The notes beneath the pieces are model-generated. The model was not told the DNA's origin. It saw only the letters and a program-made list of their open reading frames with translations, and did no database searches. Both the position numbers and the translations under genes were made by a program. From Clostridia bacterium (GTDB lineage: Bacteria; Bacillota; Clostridia; Lachnospirales; Lachnospiraceae): DNA of 64,000 bases. Location of the stretch: the NCBI GenBank assembly GCA_910574835.1, contig CAJTDE010000006.1:1-64000 (forward strand), given 5' to 3'. Below are positions 58,647 through 64,000 of this stretch, one piece after another (within the stretch, counting starts at the first letter, position 1; each line of letters begins with the position of its first letter).

Positions 58647-60134
58647 ATGAGGCTGTATATAGGAATAGACCTGGGGAGTACTAATGTGAAGGCAGGAGCT
58701 TACGACGGACACTTCCGCTGTGTGGCCAGCGTATCTGAGGCGGTTTCCTATGATAGAAAAAACGGAGTGGAGATTGAACTTTCCGGGTTTTGGGAATTGT
58801 TCACTTCTCTGATGAGAAGGCTGACGCAGACGAAGGCGGTAAAAGAAGGACAGATAGCGGGAATCGGATTTACGGGCCAGGCAGAAACACTGGTGGTTTT
58901 GGATAAGGAGGGGAAACCTTTGATGAACGCCATTTCCTGGATGGATGAGCGTTCCAAGAATGAGTGCGGAGAGCTTGAAGCTCTTTTGCCCCCTGATGAG
59001 TGTAAGAGAGTAACAGGTCAAAAAGCAGTACTTGCCACCTGGCCTGCTACGAAGATATTGTGGCTGAAACGAAATCATAAGGAGTTGTTTGAGAATGCGG
59101 CTTATTATATGCTCTTAAAGGATTACCTGGTTTACCGTCTCACAGGACGGATGCTGGCAGATTGTTCGATAGCAACCTTTTCCTTTTATTTTGACATCTA
59201 TAATAAATGTTATTGGGATAAGATGCTGGATATCCTGGAGATTACAAAAGATCAGCTTCCGCCTCTGGCAGAACCGTGCACGAAGGTAGGAACCTTGACA
59301 GAGGAGGCTTCAGAATTGACAGGGCTTCCGCAGGACGCAGTGGTAAATCTGGGAACGCTGGATCATTTTGCAGGAATGATTGGTATGGGCAATACGGAGC
59401 CGGGAATTATCAGCCTTTCTACAGGAACGGTTATGGCATTGGCGGCGCTGGCATCCGGTGCTGAGGCAGGCAGGAGAAGCGGGATTGCCATGCATTATGG
59501 TTTTATACCGGATACGTATGTGATGCTTCCGGTGGCGGAAAGCGGCGGAATCAGTCTGGAATGGTTTAAGAATACCTGTATGACGCAGATGGATTATGAT
59601 ACTCTGAACCGGGAGCTGGAGGGAAGAGAGGGACTTGGAGAGATTGTCTTTCTGCCTTATCTTGTGGGAACAAATGCGCCGGAATTTGATACGAATACGA
59701 AAGGCATTTTCTATGGACTTCGCTCAGAACATGATGCGGTTGATATGGCGAAGGCAGTGATGGAAGGCGTTGCTTTTGTGCTGAGGAAGAATTGCGATGC
59801 AATTCGGGAGGCGGGAATCCCTATCCGTTTTATTTACGCAACGGGCGGAGCGGCGCGCAGCAAGGTGTGGTGCCAGCTGCAGGCTGATATTACAGGGCTT
59901 CCCATTGTGGTGCTGCAAGAAAAGGAGGCAGCTTGTCTAGGGGCTGCGATTGCGGCGGCCGTGGCGATGGGGGACTGCGAATCTTATCAGAAAGCAGCAG
60001 AAATGGCCCGCATTGAAGGCGGCCGGTATGAGCCGAAGAAGTCGGAAAGGCTAGAAGTAAATTACAGAAAATTTTGTGCATTGTATCAGTTTATGACTGA
60101 AATGGAGGATGGATTGGCGGCCGCAGATTATTGA
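58647..60134 (+). CDS. FGGY-family carbohydrate kinase
   Basis: A 495-aa xylulokinase-like enzyme. N-terminal phosphate loop GIDLGSTNVKAGAYD, catalytic-region GFTGQAETLVVLDKEG, WMDERS, phosphate-2 loop SLSTGTVMALAAL and the adenosine-site ATGGAARSKVWCQLQADITG. TAGGAGG, which ends the short repeat, is its ribosome binding site. It lies between a divergent NagB-like gene and a minus-strand TIM-like gene, and shares only family membership with the kinase at 15720. The substrate may be a four- or five-carbon ketose, to judge from the TIM-like neighbour; this is an inference. Confidence 0.88.
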   Translation: MRLYIGIDLGSTNVKAGAYDGHFRCVASVSEAVSYDRKNGVEIELSGFWELFTSLMRRLTQTKAVKEGQIAGIGFTGQAETLVVLDKEGKPLMNAISWMDERSKNECGELEALLPPDECKRVTGQKAVLATWPATKILWLKRNHKELFENAAYYMLLKDYLVYRLTGRMLADCSIATFSFYFDIYNKCYWDKMLDILEITKDQLPPLAEPCTKVGTLTEEASELTGLPQDAVVNLGTLDHFAGMIGMGNTEPGIISLSTGTVMALAALASGAEAGRRSGIAMHYGFIPDTYVMLPVAESGGISLEWFKNTCMTQMDYDTLNRELEGREGLGEIVFLPYLVGTNAPEFDTNTKGIFYGLRSEHDAVDMAKAVMEGVAFVLRKNCDAIREAGIPIRFIYATGGAARSKVWCQLQADITGLPIVVLQEKEAACLGAAIAAAVAMGDCESYQKAAEMARIEGGRYEPKKSERLEVNYRKFCALYQFMTEMEDGLAAADY

Positions 60135-60199
60135 TACAGGAAAACTAGAGCCGGATCTATCAGATGACTCCGGAAAGTACGGAGAAAAGAAGTCATAAT

Positions 60200-60280
60200 A
60201 AAGCCATCCGGCTTTCCGAATCGTCCGAGTAGAAGCTTGTCAGAGAGTATACAAGGATTGGAAACGCCGGATGGCTTTTT
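60200..60280. terminator. Bidirectional terminator between convergent genes
   Basis: AAAGCCATCCGGC (60200-60212) and GCCGGATGGCTTT (60266-60278) are perfect inverse repeats with T or A runs outside, so the structure reads as a terminator from both sides, although the loop is long. Confidence 0.7.
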
Positions 60281-60307
60281 AGAAGATGTCCCAAAAGCGG
60301 ACTGATA

Positions 60308-61012
60308 TTAATTGGTATGGCGCTCGTCCCATGCTCTGCGGACAGCCCTAATCATTTCATCCACCATAGCAGCGCGATCGGCAGCCTTTACGACTCCGGA
60401 GGAGGAGCCGGTTGCCTCCGCACCGGCGGAAATGGTCTGGTATACATCCTCGCCGTTGGAAATTCCGGCGCCTTGAAGAACCATAATATCGGGATTTACA
60501 TCCTTTACAGCCTTCATGGAGGCTTCGACGTACTCGGGACCGCTGGTGATGCCGGTTCCGATGAGTTCGGAAGGCTCGGCGACAATGATATTGGGATTCA
60601 GGCGGGCGATCATACTGGCCTCCGCAATGGAATCCGCACAGACAATGGTGGTCAGGCCAAGTTCATCCGCACGCAGAATTGTCTCCCGGAGAACGGAGAT
60701 CGAGAGAGGCTTTTCCGCGTGATTCAGCATCACGCCTTCCGCGCCGGCTGCGATCAGGGATTCGGGCAGGGTGTCTGCCAAGCCGCGTCCCGGGCGCAGA
60801 GGGTCCATGTGGGGAGCAAAAACATGCAGCCGCTTTGTGGCAGCCTTTACACGCGCGATCTCCACAAGAGGAGTTGTGAAAATAATATCTACATCATATT
60901 TCTCAGAAGCAATATCAGCCGCTCTGGCAAGTTCAATCACATCATTTCCATATAAATAGGATTTGGGTCCGATTTCAAAAAAGGGCGCCCGGATAGTACA
61001 ATTGGGATTCAT
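60308..61012 (-). CDS. Triosephosphate isomerase-like protein
   Basis: A 234-aa TIM-barrel protein of the short, archaeal-like TIM type. Candidate catalytic residues are K17 in FFEIGPKSYLYG, H98 in MLNHAEKP and E146 in VAEPSELIGTG, matching Lys, His and Glu of TIM. The phosphate loop is near GISNGEDV and ATGSSSG. The sequence lacks the usual NxK start. A second TIM paralogue beside a sugar kinase and DeoR regulator suggests an isomerase for another phosphorylated ketose, as known for the erythrulose-phosphate isomerases. AAGGAG lies 11 nt before the ATG on the minus strand. Confidence 0.82.
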   Translation of the reverse strand: MNPNCTIRAPFFEIGPKSYLYGNDVIELARAADIASEKYDVDIIFTTPLVEIARVKAATKRLHVFAPHMDPLRPGRGLADTLPESLIAAGAEGVMLNHAEKPLSISVLRETILRADELGLTTIVCADSIAEASMIARLNPNIIVAEPSELIGTGITSGPEYVEASMKAVKDVNPDIMVLQGAGISNGEDVYQTISAGAEATGSSSGVVKAADRAAMVDEMIRAVRRAWDERHTN

Positions 61013-61050
61013 AAGCTTACATACTCCTTTCTGCTGGTTTTCTATCTGTT

Positions 61051-61079
61051 ATTATACAAAAGGGAAAAAATAAAGTCAA
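61051..61079 (-). promoter_or_regulatory. Promoter of the TIM-like gene
   Basis: On the minus strand, TTGACT (61079-61074), 17 nt, TATAAT (61056-61051). It is divergent from the DeoR promoter 84 nt away. Confidence 0.75.
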
Positions 61080-61162
61080 CGATATTTTTCTATTCGATGA
61101 TATAATTTTTTATATGGTAAAAAATCAAAAGAAAAACGATGCATTTTTTATTTAAAAACAGA

Positions 61163-61191
61163 TTGACTTTCCAAAAGGAAAATGATATTTT
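61163..61191 (+). promoter_or_regulatory. Promoter and possible operator of the DeoR gene
   Basis: TTGACT (61163-61168), 17 nt, TATTTT (61186-61191). The spacer contains the dyad TTTCCAAAAGGAAA (61168-61181), a good candidate for the operator of the DeoR-type regulator. Confidence 0.6.
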
Positions 61192-61228
61192 CTTTTTATA
61201 AACCAAGAAAGAAGGATATGGAGACTTT

Positions 61229-61378
61229 ATGAAGAAAAGACAGGGAGAGGTTCGGACGGGCCGTCTGGTGATGCTTGCGTCTGCGCTGATGTTTTTTTAC
61301 GGTTTTATATTAATTTGCAAAAATCTACGGAAAAAGCGGCCGGATATTTTGAGAATCTTTTATTTTCTTTTCATTTGA
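61229..61378 (+). CDS. Small membrane protein in the DeoR leader
   Basis: A 49-codon frame starting with ATG behind a purine-rich GGAG (61219-61222), reading KRQGEVRTGRLVMLASALMF and then FYGFILICKNLRKKRPDI. It has one hydrophobic segment flanked by basic residues, as expected of a small single-pass membrane protein. It could be a true small protein or a leader peptide for the regulator gene. No family is recognised. Confidence 0.4.
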   Translation: MKKRQGEVRTGRLVMLASALMFFYGFILICKNLRKKRPDILRIFYFLFI

Positions 61379-61616
61379 AACGTGAGGAGTTGTGAGCCGT
61401 CGCAATCTCCGCTTATTGGGCGGGAATGGCGTCAAGCCGGTTTTTGTGCGGAATAAAAAATATCATCCGGAAAAAATGCTGCTGACTTGCTTTTGGGCAT
61501 CTGCAATTCTGTTTGCAGGTCTGTCTGTTACGGCACTGGCAGGTTTTTTGATTTGCTGCGGGCGGTTGCAATGCAAAATGCGAAAAGATTGGGAAACAAT
61601 AAGGAGTGAAGAGGAT

Positions 61617-62384
61617 ATGGCGGACAGTAAGCTTAAGATTGACATTCGAAGGAATAAGATATTGGAACGGCTGCGTGCGGAAGGTGTGGTTCGGGTATCG
61701 GAGCTTAGCAAGGAGCTGGGGGTTACGTCTGTGACGGTAAGAACGGACTTGGACAGCTTGGAGCGGGACGGATACTTGGAACGTATGCAGGGAGGGGCGG
61801 TTGTTAAGGCCCGCGGCGTTGAGCAGGCGGAGCCTGCGGCAGAAAAGGAAAAAGAAAAGCTCTTAATCGCCCGGGAGGCTGCAAGGCATATTAAAGATGG
61901 CAGTACGCTTTTTATCAATTCCGGAACAACAACACGCTATCTGGCGGCGGCGCTGAAAGCCCATAAAAGTCTTAATATTGTGACAAACTCGATTGCGGTA
62001 GCAATGGAGCTGGGCGATGTACCGGCAATTCATGTGATCCTCCTTGGCGGTGAGATCAATACACAGTATGCCTATACGTTTGGCGAAAATGCCAGCGAGC
62101 AGCTTTGCCGTTATCAGGCAGATTGGGCGATTTTATCGGTTGACGGAGTTAGCACGCAGGCCGGCGTCACTACCTTTCATGCGGATGAGGCGGCGATAAA
62201 CCGCATTATGATGGAGCGGGCTAAGGATACGCTGATTGTTGCGGATTATTCCAAGATTGGCCGGGTGGGGTTTACGCAGCTTCACACGATTGATTCCTCT
62301 CTGCAGCTTATCACGGATGATAAATGCGACAGAAGTAAGGCGGCTGAGCTGGAAGCTCTTGGACTGCGCATTATATGTGTTTAG
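61617..62384 (+). CDS. DeoR-family sugar regulator
   Basis: A 255-aa repressor. The N-terminal DeoR helix-turn-helix reads RRNKILERLRAEGVVRVSEL and VTSVTVRTDLDSLERDGYLE; the sensor domain has INSGTTTRYLAAAL, IVTNSIAVAMEL and the DKCDRSKAAELEALGLRI end. AAGGAGTGAAGAGG before the ATG at 61617 marks the start. The frame stays open for 75 codons upstream, including a hydrophobic stretch, so a longer membrane-tethered form cannot be excluded. It likely controls the divergent TIM-like gene, its own gene, and perhaps the kinase unit. Confidence 0.88.
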   Translation: MADSKLKIDIRRNKILERLRAEGVVRVSELSKELGVTSVTVRTDLDSLERDGYLERMQGGAVVKARGVEQAEPAAEKEKEKLLIAREAARHIKDGSTLFINSGTTTRYLAAALKAHKSLNIVTNSIAVAMELGDVPAIHVILLGGEINTQYAYTFGENASEQLCRYQADWAILSVDGVSTQAGVTTFHADEAAINRIMMERAKDTLIVADYSKIGRVGFTQLHTIDSSLQLITDDKCDRSKAAELEALGLRIICV

Positions 62385-62478
62385 TACATCATTCACTGGT
62401 ATTTGTGCAATGCTGCCGGCTGTTCACTCTCTGACCGGTACCCTCAGTGGACAAGGTTGTTTTAAAGATTACTGATTA

Positions 62479-62507
62479 TTGACAAGGGATCAAATTCTAT
62501 TTATAAT
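62479..62507 (+). promoter_or_regulatory. Sigma-A promoter of alaS
   Basis: TTGACA (62479-62484), 17 nt, TATAAT (62502-62507), a consensus promoter 57 nt before the ATG. A small dyad ATAATCT/AGATTAT (62504-62522) overlaps the -10. The leader is too short for a T-box. Confidence 0.8.
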
Positions 62508-62564
62508 CTATAGAAGATTATACAGCCCAAGGATTTTCCACAACCGGGCCTCAGGAGGGAACAA

Positions 62565-64000
62565 ATGAAACCATATGGAGTAAACGAGCTTCGAAAGATG
62601 TTTTTGGAGTTTTTTGAAAGTAAGGGCCATCTGGCCATGAAGAGCTTTTCGCTGATTCCGCATAATGACAAGAGCCTGCTGCTGATCAATTCCGGCATGG
62701 CTCCGCTGAAACCGTATTTTACAGGGGCGGAGATTCCGCCCAGAAAAAGGGTGACCACCTGCCAGAAGTGCATCCGCACCGGCGATATCGAGAATGTGGG
62801 CAAAACTGCCCGCCACGGCACCTTTTTTGAGATGCTAGGCAATTTCTCCTTCGGAGATTATTTTAAGCGGGAGGCCATTTCCTGGACCTGGGAATTTCTC
62901 ACCGAAGTGGTGGGGCTTGATCCCAACCGCCTGTATCCGTCCGTTTATCTGGAGGACGACGAGGCATTTGATATCTGGAATAAAGAAATCGGGATTCCGG
63001 CGGAGCGTATTTTCCGCTTTGGCAAGGAGGACAACTTCTGGGAGCACGGCGCAGGACCCTGCGGCCCCTGTTCCGAGGTTTACTATGACCGCGGGGAAAA
63101 ATACGGCTGCGGTAAGCCGGATTGTACCGTAGGCTGCGACTGCGACCGGTATATGGAGATCTGGAACGACGTATTTACCCAGTTTGACAATGACGGCAAC
63201 AATCACTACACAGAGCTGGAGCAGAAGAACATTGACACCGGCATGGGCCTAGAGCGTCTGGCTTCCGTAGTCCAGGACGTGGACTCCATCTTTGATGTGG
63301 ATACGGTTCGCGCCCTTCGGGACAAGGTCTGCGAGTTTGCCCATGCGGAGTATAAGAAGGATGACAATAAGGACGTATCCATCCGCCTTATTACGGACCA
63401 TATCCGTTCCGCTACCTTTATGATCTCCGACGGCATTATGCCCACCAATGAGGGCCGCGGCTATGTGCTGCGCCGTCTGATTCGCCGTGCGGCCCGCCAC
63501 GGACGCCTTCTGGGAATTGAAGGGAAGTTCCTGGCCCGCTTAAGCGAGACGGTGATTGAAGGCTCCAGGGACGGCTATCCGGAGCTGGAGGAGAAAAAGA
63601 ACTTTATTTTCAAGGTGCTGACCCAGGAGGAAGAGAAGTTTAACAAGACCATTGATCAGGGCTTAAGTATTCTTGCGGATCTGGAAGCGCAGATGCAGAA
63701 GGAGGGGACAAAGGTTCTTTCCGGCGAAAATACCTTCAAGCTGTACGATACCTATGGCTTCCCGGTGGATTTGACCAGGGAGATTCTGGAGGAAAAGGGC
63801 TTTTCCATAGACGAGGAGGGCTTCAAGGCGGCTATGGAGGAGCAGAGGGTGAAGGCGAGAAAGGCCCGTGCGGTAACGAATTACATGGGAGCCGACGCCA
63901 CGGTTTACGATGAAATTGATGCAAATGTAACCACGGAATTTGTCGGTTATGATTGTTTGAGCTATGAGTCAAAGATTACGGTTCTTGCCACGGAAAATGA
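62565..64000 (+). CDS. alaS: Alanine-tRNA ligase, 5' part
   Basis: Charges tRNA-Ala with alanine. The 478 codons in the window start [20 protein letters not shown] and contain the class II catalytic core: [74 protein letters not shown] and [25 protein letters not shown] and [13 protein letters not shown] follow, then the tRNA-recognition domain. The editing and C-Ala domains lie beyond the window edge. AGGAGG is seven nt before the ATG. A Cys-rich insert ([13 protein letters not shown]) sits in the catalytic domain, as in many bacterial AlaRS. Confidence 0.96.
   Translation, partial: MKPYGVNELRKMFLEFFESKGHLAMKSFSLIPHNDKSLLLINSGMAPLKPYFTGAEIPPRKRVTTCQKCIRTGDIENVGKTARHGTFFEMLGNFSFGDYFKREAISWTWEFLTEVVGLDPNRLYPSVYLEDDEAFDIWNKEIGIPAERIFRFGKEDNFWEHGAGPCGPCSEVYYDRGEKYGCGKPDCTVGCDCDRYMEIWNDVFTQFDNDGNNHYTELEQKNIDTGMGLERLASVVQDVDSIFDVDTVRALRDKVCEFAHAEYKKDDNKDVSIRLITDHIRSATFMISDGIMPTNEGRGYVLRRLIRRAARHGRLLGIEGKFLARLSETVIEGSRDGYPELEEKKNFIFKVLTQEEEKFNKTIDQGLSILADLEAQMQKEGTKVLSGENTFKLYDTYGFPVDLTREILEEKGFSIDEEGFKAAMEEQRVKARKARAVTNYMGADATVYDEIDANVTTEFVGYDCLSYESKITVLATEN

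Noticed and set aside
62385-62564. T-box or alanine-responsive leader for alaS
   Set aside because: The transcript start predicted from TTGACA-17-TATAAT leaves about 50 nt of leader, too short for a T-box.

Overview
This window looks like a stretch of chromosome from an anaerobic, gut-type member of the Lachnospiraceae or a close relative in Clostridia. Evidence is the gene order rimP-nusA-ylxR-L7Ae-infB-rbfA-nrnA-truB-ribF, the der-plsY-gpsA run, AGGAGG-type ribosome binding sites, TTGACA/TATAAT promoters, many acidic lipoprotein binding proteins, and a BglG-type antiterminator with a PTS permease. No rRNA, tRNA or CRISPR array was recognised. The taxon is inferred from gene content and was not tested by a search.

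Layout. 1-3453: a possible insertion-sequence end, then der-plsY-gpsA. 3454-9593: an XRE regulator, a BlaI/BlaR1-like pair, a minus-strand glyoxalase/beta-lactamase-fold pair, and two small membrane proteins. 9594-18022: an AT-richer island. Its core is a SorC regulator, a sugar ABC importer, a TrpA-like TIM-barrel protein and an FGGY kinase. Decayed genes lie on both sides, including an intact RelB-like antitoxin beside a broken YoeB toxin. 18023-21269: a TrpXYZ-type ABC importer. 21301-23065: ilvN-ilvC. 23066-23700: two different MITE-like elements and one copy of a short ribosome-binding-site-adjacent repeat. 23701-30390: DUF2185/DUF4241 protein, ADP-ribosylglycohydrolase, zinc-ribbon membrane protein, TPM-domain protein and small unknowns. 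30391-33126: polar amino-acid ABC importer. 33159-35409: purC-purB. 35660-36604: Na+/Ca2+ exchanger. 36613-45707: the translation and RNA-maturation block. 45718-50017: repeat coiled-coil protein, NptA-type phosphate transporter, membrane-anchored Mrr-like nuclease, SH3-NlpC/P60 hydrolase. 50150-53695: antiterminator, PTS permease, esterase. 53753-56903: MerR regulator, hflK-hflC. 57261-62384: a second sugar module (divergent NagB-like protein, FGGY kinase, TIM-like isomerase, DeoR regulator). 62479-64000: 5' part of alaS.

The most interesting parts are the two sugar modules. In 10481-17192 a TrpA-like protein keeps the TrpA catalytic Glu and Asp and the phosphate loops. It sits between an importer and a kinase with no trpB in view, which suggests a sugar-phosphate lyase in an undescribed catabolic route. 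In 57535-62384 a NagB-like protein that has lost one catalytic Asp is grouped with a kinase and a TIM paralogue.

The window also holds a 175-bp MITE-like element in two inverted copies, each flanked by an 8-bp direct repeat (one perfect, one 7/8), and a roughly 40-bp repeat placed immediately before the start codons of three unrelated genes.
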